Below, one piece after another: positions 1-5,245 of a stretch of DNA of 6,745 nt (the stretch's first letter is position 1; every line of letters begins with the position of its first letter). The stretch covers positions 1 to 6,745 of the forward strand of contig CAMZKS010000048.1 in the NCBI GenBank assembly GCA_947311285.1, read 5' to 3'. The notes below the pieces were generated by a model. It searched no databases, was not told the origin of the DNA, and saw only the letters and a program-made list of their open reading frames with translations. The stretch comes from an uncultured bacterium (lineage in GTDB: Bacteria; Patescibacteriota; Gracilibacteria; UBA4473). The position numbers and the translations under genes are program-made.

Positions 1-755
1 CTAATACCACCGCCTCAAGCTTAGAAGCTGCGGCATTATTGCAAAGCATTGGCGCCAAACAATCGGATATTATCGAACACTTGTTTAAACAAAAATCATT
101 CAACACCCTTAAGGTGTGGGGACGAATTTTCTCAATGCTAGAGCTAGACCCGGTGCATCGTTTTGCTTGGGCCAAAATTACTCAAACAGATTTAAATCAA
201 CTAGAAGCTACCAGTGCTGACGTTGATAATATTACCGCTGAAATATTACGATATACCGAAGATATCGACATTGCGGCCTTAGTGCTCGAAGAAACCTCCG
301 GCACAACCGTTCAGTTAAGAAGTAGAAATCTAAACCTGCAATGGGACGAAGCCTTTGCCGGGAAACACGTAAAAATTGTGGAACACGGTATCAATATCAA
401 GTTTGAAGAGCGTAACGCCAATAAGATTACCGATCAAATTTTGCAAACGCTCAGCCAATGGCAAAAAGAGCGATTACAATTACCGGCTCAAACCGCTATT
501 ACCACAATAAAAGCCGCCGCCCCAAGCACTCCATCTCCAGCCATTCCGGTTGAAATCATTCAAGCTAAAACCCCCGTACGAGCGACGCCTCCAGCCGAAG
601 TTCCCTTCATTGCTCCTTCTCAAAAAACGGTTATTAAAAATTTAGCTCCAGAAGATTCATCCCTTCCACCGGGCACTCAGGCCGTCGAAGTCGTGATTGA
701 AACCAAAGAAAAAGGCATTCCCGATTGGCTTAAAAAGTCTTTTCCTAAAAACTAA
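1..755 (+). CDS. DHH/DHHA1 family phosphoesterase (NrnA-like), 5' end missing
   Basis: The frame is open to the left edge (first whole codon at 3), so 250 C-terminal residues are visible. Numbering is from that codon. The opening NTTASSLEAAALLQSIGA, then HLFKQKSFNTLKVWGR and a WAKITQTDL segment, match the linker and DHHA1 region of NrnA-type oligoribonuclease/pAp phosphatases, which degrade short RNA and 3'-phosphoadenosine 5'-phosphate in the cytoplasm. The DHH domain with its metal-binding aspartates would lie upstream and cannot be checked. The LRSR element (about 105-108) is kept, but the glycine-rich GGGH motif is only FAGKH (118-122), followed by a VEHG where an AAG is usual. Residues about 160-250 form a Pro/Ala/Thr-rich, probably disordered tail ending in a short helix (IPDWLKKSF) that I do not know from standard NrnA. 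A TTG at 39 could be read as a start, but homology continues upstream of it. Family assignment is fairly sure; exact substrate is not. Confidence 0.8.
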   Translation, partial: NTTASSLEAAALLQSIGAKQSDIIEHLFKQKSFNTLKVWGRIFSMLELDPVHRFAWAKITQTDLNQLEATSADVDNITAEILRYTEDIDIAALVLEETSGTTVQLRSRNLNLQWDEAFAGKHVKIVEHGINIKFEERNANKITDQILQTLSQWQKERLQLPAQTAITTIKAAAPSTPSPAIPVEIIQAKTPVRATPPAEVPFIAPSQKTVIKNLAPEDSSLPPGTQAVEVVIETKEKGIPDWLKKSFPKN

Positions 756-773
756 AGTACCACCCCTTCCGTT

Positions 774-794
774 CCCCTCCTACTCTAGGAGGGG
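774..794 (+). terminator. GC-rich hairpin after the phosphoesterase gene, possible terminator
   Basis: A perfect 9-bp stem, CCCCTCCTA paired with TAGGAGGGG, closes a 3-base loop 18 bases after the stop codon. The stem is stable, but the bases that follow (CTATAAATTCG) contain no T-run, so this is not a textbook intrinsic terminator. It may work with a factor, protect the 3' end of the mRNA, or simply mark the boundary before the next promoter. Confidence 0.5.
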
Positions 795-809
795 CTATAA
801 ATTCGCTTG

Positions 810-838
810 TTGAAAAAATATTCTAAATCTGCTATAAT
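810..838 (+). promoter_or_regulatory. Sigma-70-type promoter with extended -10
   Basis: The -35 box TTGAAA (810-815) is separated by exactly 17 bases from a perfect TATAAT (833-838). The bases TGC directly before the -10 complete an extended -10 element (TGnTATAAT). The expected transcription start is near 845, giving a leader of about 15 A-rich bases before the ATG at 860. It is the closest match to consensus in the window and implies strong constitutive expression of the two unknown genes downstream. Confidence 0.85.
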
Positions 839-859
839 AGTCTAATAAAAACAAAAAAC

Positions 860-1159
860 ATGTACGATTTCACCCTGCTTCCAAAACTTATTAACGCCTC
901 TGGCGGTATGGACGATGTGAAAAAACGTTGGCTACTCGATAATTTAGACCGCATGAGTGACACCAAGAAAGCCGAGATTTTTGATATTTTAAAAAATGAA
1001 CAAGAAAAAAAGAACGTGGTTTATAAAAAATTAATGTCGAAACGTAAAGAGTACGAAATGAAACGTGCTCAAACGATTTATCGTTACATTGAACGGAAAG
1101 TAAATGAAGAAGAAGAATCGACGATGGCCGATATTGATAAAGAACTTGAACTTATTTAA
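860..1159 (+). CDS. Small charged helical protein of unknown function
   Basis: I do not recognise this 99-residue protein. It has no signal peptide, membrane segment or cysteine. Residues 1-32 look like a small globular start. Residues 33-85 are almost continuous predicted helix with dense Lys/Arg/Glu (for example KNEQEKKN and MSKRKEYEMKRAQ), and the tail 82-99 is strongly acidic. This pattern suggests a helical hairpin or short coiled coil, perhaps a protein- or nucleic-acid-binding adaptor, but that is inference. The ATG at 860 is the first start after the consensus promoter. There is no Shine-Dalgarno motif in the roughly 15-base leader. The next gene begins two bases after its TAA, so the two are almost certainly co-transcribed. 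It is probably real given promoter, operon position and absence of a competing frame. Confidence 0.75.
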   Translation: MYDFTLLPKLINASGGMDDVKKRWLLDNLDRMSDTKKAEIFDILKNEQEKKNVVYKKLMSKRKEYEMKRAQTIYRYIERKVNEEEESTMADIDKELELI

Positions 1160-1161
1160 AC

Positions 1162-1674
1162 ATGGCAATTAAAACACCAGATCAACAACAAAATTTAGAA
1201 GTTGGCAAAAGAAGTGCCGATGGTAATTTAGGCGAAACGGTTGACCAGAATGGTCAAATGGAAGCCCGTCTTGACCAACCGCTTAATCCTACTGCCGATA
1301 AATTCGCAGAAGATTATCCAACAATAACATCCCCCACAAAGGTTAATGGTCACATGCATCAGAAATCTTGGGTATCAACTAGCGGTGGGACATTTGAAAT
1401 AGATCAATCCAGACTAAAGGAAGCTCAAGGCCGTGTTGAAGCCAGTGAAATACAAGCTAAAATCAATGATGAAGTCGAAGGTTTAGAAGCAGAGGCAGAA
1501 GGTAACATCGCTGCTAACTCTGCTAGTATTCCACCATCTGAACCCGAATCAGCAGAAGTAGCAGAACTAGATGGTGGCTATCAAGAAGCCACTAATGTCG
1601 CCTCGGCCGAGATTGCGAGTATTAACGGTGGTGTTGCCGAGGAAATGAATGCGGCACTCGTCCAAGCCGGTTAA
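1162..1674 (+). CDS. Acidic low-complexity protein of unknown function
   Basis: I do not recognise this 170-residue protein. It contains no cysteine, one tryptophan (residue 70), no signal peptide and no membrane segment. Residues 1-60 are polar and Gln/Asp/Asn-rich. Residues 61-82, around HMHQKSWVSTSGGTFEI, are the most ordered-looking part. Residues 83-112 could be a helix, and the remainder is Ala/Glu/Ser-rich and likely disordered. It starts two bases after the stop of the preceding gene (TAAacATG) with no ribosome-binding motif, so translation is probably coupled to that gene. Its TAA shares the bases TTAA (1671-1674) with the stop codon of the convergent HIT gene, and I see no terminator there. 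The tight coupling suggests the two small proteins act together, in an unknown role. Confidence 0.7.
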   Translation: MAIKTPDQQQNLEVGKRSADGNLGETVDQNGQMEARLDQPLNPTADKFAEDYPTITSPTKVNGHMHQKSWVSTSGGTFEIDQSRLKEAQGRVEASEIQAKINDEVEGLEAEAEGNIAANSASIPPSEPESAEVAELDGGYQEATNVASAEIASINGGVAEEMNAALVQAG

Positions 1675-2318
1675 AGCTCCGTTTTATAATCCGGACTGAG
1701 TAAGTGAAAACAGGTAAAAGGACTTGAGGTTTCATTTGGAGCCACATTCATAAACAATTTGTAGCCTTCCAGACCTAATTGCTGAGAAACTGATTTGGCG
1801 ACCCAAAACAAATTTCCAAACGCCTCTAAGTTTGTTTCCCGAATATCTAATCCAGAGACTAACTCGGGGTCTTTTAGCTGAATCACTACGTGCTGATCAC
1901 AAACAGGATTTTCATGCTGGTAAGCGATAGTAGCTTCATCTTCGTAGTAAACGGTGTCCGTAGGCATACTACAATCAAGCTCTGGAGCGTAATCGCTACT
2001 GAGTTGATGTAAATGTACCCGAGGCACTACTTGCCCCCCTAACGTCCCCACATTCATATGTAGTTTATAAGTGTCTAAATCTTCCAAATCACTGACATAT
2101 TTAGCCGCTAAAAATAAACGGCCAAAAATTTCTAAATTCTCACTATGTACGTCAAATCCAGTAACCAATCCATCAACCTTGGGGACCATCAGCGCATGAA
2201 AACGAGCTTTCGGATTAATGTCCTTAAAAGCCATGGTGTATTCATCTTCATACACAATATCCGCCGGAGCTTCTCCAGTAATTATCTGCCTGAATACATC
2301 TTCTACCACAAAATCCAT
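1671..2318 (-). CDS. Tandem two-domain HIT-like protein with altered catalytic histidines
   Basis: The 215-residue protein is an internal duplication of a histidine-triad (HIT) domain, repeat 1 about residues 1-114 and repeat 2 about 119-215, offset by 101 residues. Matching stretches include IVYEDEYTMAF with VYYEDEATIAY, NLEIFGRLFLAAK with NLEAFGNLFWVAK, and YKLHMNV with YKLFMNV. HIT proteins of the HINT class hydrolyse nucleoside phosphoramidates through the middle His of H-x-H-x-H. Repeat 1 has R100-V-H102-L-H104, so the presumed nucleophile stays but the first His is Arg. Repeat 2 has F201-T-C203-F-H205, so the nucleophile position is Cys. The paired cysteines common near the N-terminus (CxxC) are absent. 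Typical HIT proteins are single domains of 110-150 residues. The ATG at 2318 follows a GAGG motif by seven bases, the only clear ribosome-binding site in the window. Fold assignment is firm; activity is uncertain, and a binding or regulatory role is possible. Confidence 0.88.
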   Translation of the reverse strand: MDFVVEDVFRQIITGEAPADIVYEDEYTMAFKDINPKARFHALMVPKVDGLVTGFDVHSENLEIFGRLFLAAKYVSDLEDLDTYKLHMNVGTLGGQVVPRVHLHQLSSDYAPELDCSMPTDTVYYEDEATIAYQHENPVCDQHVVIQLKDPELVSGLDIRETNLEAFGNLFWVAKSVSQQLGLEGYKLFMNVAPNETSSPFTCFHLLSPDYKTEL

Positions 2319-2325
2319 AAGGAAA

Positions 2326-2329
2326 CCTC
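2326..2329 (-). promoter_or_regulatory. Shine-Dalgarno site of the HIT gene
   Basis: On the minus strand, TGAGG stands with seven bases between GAGG and the ATG at 2318. It is notable because the five plus-strand genes with visible starts have no comparable motif. It also supports the chosen start. Confidence 0.7.
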
Positions 2330-2348
2330 ATTATTAAAATTCAATTCA

Positions 2349-2377
2349 ATTGTAAGAAAGGCAAAATGATTTTACAA
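2349..2377 (-). promoter_or_regulatory. Promoter of the HIT gene
   Basis: Read on the minus strand, a -35 box TTGTAA (2377-2372) and a -10 box TACAAT (2354-2349) are separated by exactly 17 bases. Transcription would start near 2342, giving a leader of about 24 bases that includes the GAGG ribosome-binding site. Confidence 0.65.
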
Positions 2378-2399
2378 ACAGTCTGACCTATTTTAACAT
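2371..2399 (+). promoter_or_regulatory. Weak candidate promoter for ilvBN
   Basis: TTTACA (2371-2376) and TAACAT (2394-2399) are separated by 17 bases. The -10 is poor (two mismatches). The -35 overlaps the -35 of the divergent HIT promoter, and the -10 lies in the left arm of an inverted repeat. A competing weak candidate is TTTACA (2423-2428) with TAAAAT (2444-2449), spaced by only 15. No strong promoter is seen in the 203 bases between HIT and ilvB, so the real start site is unresolved. Confidence 0.25.
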
Positions 2400-2411
2400 G
2401 TTTAATGTTAA
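2393..2411. repeat. Inverted repeat between the HIT gene and ilvB, possible operator
   Basis: TTAACAT (2393-2399) and ATGTTAA (2405-2411) form a perfect 7-bp inverted repeat around a 5-base spacer. The site lies between divergent genes and is not followed by a T-run on the plus strand, so it looks more like a binding site for a dimeric regulator than a terminator. Being A/T-rich, it could also arise by chance. Confidence 0.35.
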
Positions 2412-2521
2412 TAAAAAACGCGTTTACAGTGACACTGGTGGGATAAAATCTTGATTTGAACACTCTAAGTTTAAGCTCGTAATTATGTAATACTACTCTT
2501 TTTAAGTAAATCTCAGACTAA

Positions 2522-4228
2522 ATGATCGGAGCTCAAGCCCTTCTCAAAGCCTTGGAGAACAATGCGGTAACTGAAGTTTACGCCTATCCCGGTGGCACCG
2601 TGTTGCCTATTTACGATGCCATGTCGGGTTCAAATATTCGACGAATATTAGTACGACATGAACAAGCTGCCGCTTTTGCCGCACAAGGATATTCTCGCTC
2701 AACCCAAGGTGTTGGCGTTTGTTTAGCCACTTCTGGTCCGGGAGCGACAAACCTCGTCACGGGTATTGCCGATGCCATGCTGGACTCCATCCCAATGATT
2801 GCGATTACGGGTAATGTGTTTAAAGAACTGATTGGTTCTGATGCTTTTCAAGAAACGGATATTGTGGGTATTTGTGAGCCCATTGTTAAGCATTCTTATT
2901 TTATAGAATCCGCCAACGATATACCCCGTGTAGTAGCCGAGGCTTTTCACTTAGCGCAAAGTGGGCGTCCGGGCCCCGTGTTAATTGATATTCCTAAATG
3001 CCAACAAAACGCGGTAATCTCTGCGGAAATTCAAAAACAGATAGAAAACAATGACCTCGTTGAATTAGATTTACCGGGTTATAAATTACCACCGGCGCTG
3101 GATACAGACCAAATAAACGCCGCCGCACAGTTGATTAAAAACGCAAAAAAACCTGTCGTTATTTATGGTCACGGAGTGATTTTATCTAATGCTGAGGCGC
3201 ACTTAAAAGAATTTCTAGAGCAAACTAAAATACCTAATGTTTGGACATTACACGGTATTGGCGGTTACGATAACACGCAAGATTTGAGTTTAGGCATGCT
3301 GGGTATGCATGGAACTGGAACGGCTAATTTCGCCGTTCATCATTCGGACTTAGTCATTGGAATAGGTATTCGTTTTGATGATCGAATTACCGGAAAATTA
3401 ACCGAGTTTAGCTTGAACAAAAAATTTATTCATTTTGATATTGATTCGTCTGAATTTAATAAGAACGTACCGGCGGCTGTTTGTCTGCACGGACAAATTA
3501 GAGACACACTCCCCGCCTTAACTAAAACCCTTGAAACGGGTATCGGAGAAACGTGGCAAGATTGGAGCCAAGATTTAGTGCTTAAAAAAGCCGCTTGGCC
3601 ATTATCAACCGGACCAACCGACCGATTAACCGAAATTGGAGTGATCAACCAACTCTACGGATCATTAGGCGAAGAAGACATTGTGCTTACCGATGTAGGA
3701 CAACACCAAATGTGGTCGGCGCAAAGATTTTTTCCTAAAAAATCACGTAAATTTCTGACCTCAGGTGGTTTAGGCACCATGGGCTTTTCTCTGCCTACCG
3801 CGATGGGCGCCACTTTTTCAGGGCATCCGGTTTGGTCCATTTCGGGTGATGGGGGCTTTCAGATGAACAGCCAAGAATTGGCCACTATTGCCCAAGACAA
3901 CCTACCCGTAAAGATTATCATTCTTAATAATTCTTTTCTGGGTATGGTGCGCCAATGGCAAGAATTATTTTATGATAAAAACTACGTGGATACCCCCCTT
4001 AAAAATCCTGATTTTGTTAAGCTCGGTGAAGCCTACGGGATTCCAAGTTTTCGCGCTGAAACCCTAGAAGAGTCTGCCAAATTGATAACCAAAATGAAAG
4101 ATTTCGACGGTCCTATTTTAGTTGAGTTTAAAGTTTCAAAAGAAGAGAACGTTTTCCCGATGGTGCCGGCTGGAGAAAGCCTTGGAAATACGATGCTGGG
4201 AAGAAATAAAAAAATTGATAAAGCTTAA
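2522..4228 (+). CDS. ilvB: Acetohydroxyacid (acetolactate) synthase large, catalytic subunit
   Basis: This 568-residue ThDP enzyme condenses two pyruvates to 2-acetolactate, or pyruvate with 2-oxobutyrate to 2-aceto-2-hydroxybutyrate, the first common step to valine, leucine and isoleucine. The N-terminal Pyr domain (about 1-165) holds YPGG and the catalytic glutamate E47 in RHEQ, then SGPGATN and DAFQE (107-111). The middle FAD-linked domain (about 190-340) has GIGIRFDDR, where R284 matches the conserved substrate/FAD-region arginine of anabolic enzymes. The C-terminal PP domain (about 370-545) carries the metal/ThDP motif from G442-D443-G444 to N469-N470, and W479 in VRQWQ, linked to preference for 2-oxobutyrate. 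An in-frame TAA touches the ATG at 2522, so the protein cannot start earlier; it lacks several residues seen in many family N-termini. No Shine-Dalgarno motif precedes it. ilvN follows after three bases. T26 and F100 replace residues usually Ala and Pro. Confidence 0.97.
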   Translation: MIGAQALLKALENNAVTEVYAYPGGTVLPIYDAMSGSNIRRILVRHEQAAAFAAQGYSRSTQGVGVCLATSGPGATNLVTGIADAMLDSIPMIAITGNVFKELIGSDAFQETDIVGICEPIVKHSYFIESANDIPRVVAEAFHLAQSGRPGPVLIDIPKCQQNAVISAEIQKQIENNDLVELDLPGYKLPPALDTDQINAAAQLIKNAKKPVVIYGHGVILSNAEAHLKEFLEQTKIPNVWTLHGIGGYDNTQDLSLGMLGMHGTGTANFAVHHSDLVIGIGIRFDDRITGKLTEFSLNKKFIHFDIDSSEFNKNVPAAVCLHGQIRDTLPALTKTLETGIGETWQDWSQDLVLKKAAWPLSTGPTDRLTEIGVINQLYGSLGEEDIVLTDVGQHQMWSAQRFFPKKSRKFLTSGGLGTMGFSLPTAMGATFSGHPVWSISGDGGFQMNSQELATIAQDNLPVKIIILNNSFLGMVRQWQELFYDKNYVDTPLKNPDFVKLGEAYGIPSFRAETLEESAKLITKMKDFDGPILVEFKVSKEENVFPMVPAGESLGNTMLGRNKKIDKA

Positions 4229-4231
4229 ACC

Positions 4232-4720
4232 ATGAAAGAACGATTTATTTTGCTGGTAGTAACGCGTAACGCTCCGGGCGTGTTGTCTCGAGTTTCAAGC
4301 TTGTTGCGACGCAAGCTGTTTAACATTGACTCACTCACCGTCGGCCGAGCTATCTGTAATCGTGAGTCTCGTTTTACGATTGTGATTGAGGGCAATAAAG
4401 TTGAGGCCAATAAAGCGGCCTTACTGATTGAACGACTGGTTGAAATACGATCGGTTAAAGTGATGAAGCCCGAACTATGCCTCCGTCGTGAAATCGTTTT
4501 AGCCACCGTTAAGGTCGATTCACCAGCCCAAACCAAAATTTTACATGAAGCCGAAGACGCTGTTTTAAGCCAAGAATTAAGCCAAAATGGTAATTTAATC
4601 ACCATAGAGCTCATTGATACTTCGCAAAAGCTTGATGCTTTTTTAGTTAAAATTGAAGCCTCAAGCATTGAAGTCATTGATTGGGTTCGAAGCGGCGTTA
4701 TCGCCATGGAGCAAGCCTAG
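4232..4720 (+). CDS. ilvN: Acetohydroxyacid synthase small, regulatory subunit
   Basis: This 162-residue protein has the usual length of the family (about 160). It binds the catalytic subunit, raises its activity and confers feedback inhibition by valine. The N-terminal ACT domain (about 1-78) shows RNAPGVLSRV and FNIDSLTVG. N13, G16 and N31 correspond to residues that bind valine or are hit in valine-resistant mutants of the E. coli isozyme III subunit, so sensitivity is expected though not shown. The C-terminal domain (about 85-162) has RREIVLATVKV, KLDAFLVKI and the typical closing RSGVIAM. It begins three bases after the ilvB stop (TAAaccATG) without its own ribosome-binding motif, which suggests translational coupling and balanced subunit production. 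A pilin gene with its own promoter follows 37 bases later, and no terminator separates them, so some read-through is possible. Confidence 0.96.
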   Translation: MKERFILLVVTRNAPGVLSRVSSLLRRKLFNIDSLTVGRAICNRESRFTIVIEGNKVEANKAALLIERLVEIRSVKVMKPELCLRREIVLATVKVDSPAQTKILHEAEDAVLSQELSQNGNLITIELIDTSQKLDAFLVKIEASSIEVIDWVRSGVIAMEQA

Positions 4721-4749
4721 TTGTAAAAAGGCCTTAAATCAGGTATAAT
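4721..4749 (+). promoter_or_regulatory. Promoter giving a leaderless pilin mRNA
   Basis: TTGTAA (4721-4726) and a perfect TATAAT (4744-4749) are spaced by 17 bases. The -35 begins directly after the ilvN stop codon. Transcription should start near 4756, only about two bases before the ATG at 4758, so the mRNA would be essentially leaderless. An 8-base palindrome, AAGGCCTT (4728-4735), sits in the spacer. Confidence 0.8.
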
Positions 4750-4757
4750 ACACTGAA

Positions 4758-5123
4758 ATGAAAATTACTCCCATTGGCATCAGCGCTGCACTAGCAGCCT
4801 TTGTAGTAGCTATTATGCCCCCAGAAGTAATGGCTCAAGGAATCTCAATTTTACCTCCAGACGGAACCATTGAGGGTATGAATATTGCTAATGGCGATGT
4901 GCACATGGTACATTTGCCCGCTTTAGTTTTATACTGGGTCCAAATATTGCTCAGCATTGCCGGTGGTTTAGCCGTGATTATGGTTATGGTTGGTGGCGTA
5001 CAATATATGATTGGAAGTGTGAGTAACGATAAAGAACAAGGGAAAAAAACGATTACCTACGCGATTGGCGGTTTGGTACTAGCGTTCTTTGCTTGGTGGA
5101 TTGTAGAACTGATACAAGTTTAG
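4758..5123 (+). CDS. Small membrane protein, type IV secretion pilin-like (TrbC/VirB2 type)
   Basis: The 121-residue protein has the build of the short T4SS pilin-like proteins frequent in Patescibacteria. Residues 1-26 are a signal peptide with a likely cleavage site after V24-M-A26. A short polar stretch follows (27-52). The first membrane helix, about 54-83, contains LLSIAGGLAVIMVMVGGVQY. A charged loop, SNDKEQGKKT (89-98), leads to the second helix, about 99-119. Two hydrophobic helices around a basic loop is the VirB2/TrbC pattern, in which the subunit sits in the inner membrane before assembly. Such genes often accompany DNA-uptake or secretion machinery, but no other component is in this window. 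The start is fixed by the promoter, whose predicted transcript begins about two bases upstream of the ATG. A holin-like role cannot be excluded from topology alone. Confidence 0.8.
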   Translation: MKITPIGISAALAAFVVAIMPPEVMAQGISILPPDGTIEGMNIANGDVHMVHLPALVLYWVQILLSIAGGLAVIMVMVGGVQYMIGSVSNDKEQGKKTITYAIGGLVLAFFAWWIVELIQV

Positions 5124-5166
5124 ATGGCGGCTTAAAATGTAAGAGTTCTAATTTAGTGACGTACAA

Positions 5167-5190
5167 AAAAACTCACCGAAGTGAGTTTTT
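5167..5190. terminator. Bidirectional intrinsic terminator with UUCG loop on the minus strand
   Basis: AAAAACTCAC pairs perfectly with GTGAGTTTTT around a 4-base loop. On the minus strand the loop reads TTCG closed by C-G, the very stable UUCG tetraloop, and the stem runs into seven T, a classical terminator for the ATPase gene. On the plus strand the hairpin has a CGAA loop and ends in five T, so it can also stop transcription from the pilin gene. Confidence 0.88.
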
Positions 5191-5194
5191 CAGA

Positions 5195-5245
5195 TTTTAA
5201 AAACCGAGTCCGGACTTCTAAAAGTCCGGACTCAAGTTTTTAAAA
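5195..5245. terminator. Long two-part inverted repeat, second terminator of the convergent pair
   Basis: The inner stem GAGTCCGGACTT (5206-5217) pairs with AAGTCCGGACTC (5222-5233) around CTAA. After a small internal loop, TTTTAAAAAC (5195-5204) pairs with GTTTTTAAAA (5236-5245). The 22 paired positions begin immediately after the ATPase stop codon. AGTCCGGACT is itself a perfect palindrome and occurs twice, so each copy could also pair with itself between molecules. The T-runs in both arms suit termination on either strand. Confidence 0.75.

Noticed and set aside
1688..1697. The CCGGACT string near the end of the HIT gene, shared with the 5206-5233 hairpin.
   Set aside because: It is part of the coding sequence for the conserved SPDY segment, has no inverted partner nearby, and a 7-base match is within chance.
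2145..2369. A 74-codon plus-strand frame covering the start of the HIT gene and the intergenic region.
   Set aside because: It is antisense to the conserved HIT coding sequence, runs over its promoter, and the product resembles no known protein.
2485..2490. A minimal start-stop element ATGTAA 31 bases upstream of the ilvB start.
   Set aside because: Such hexamers are expected by chance in A/T-rich DNA, and there is no ribosome-binding site or other support for a stalling role.
2723..3840. Three minus-strand open frames of 61-75 codons inside ilvB.
   Set aside because: They lie opposite conserved ThDP-enzyme coding sequence and show no initiation signals or domains.
4225..4707. A 160-codon open frame on the minus strand opposite ilvN.
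   Set aside because: It lies fully antisense to a well-conserved ilvN, its protein is Ser/Thr/Arg-rich with no recognisable domain, and no promoter or ribosome-binding site supports it.
4728..4735. Palindrome AAGGCCTT in the pilin promoter spacer as an operator.
   Set aside because: Eight bases are too short to support a binding site without other copies; recorded only within the promoter entry.
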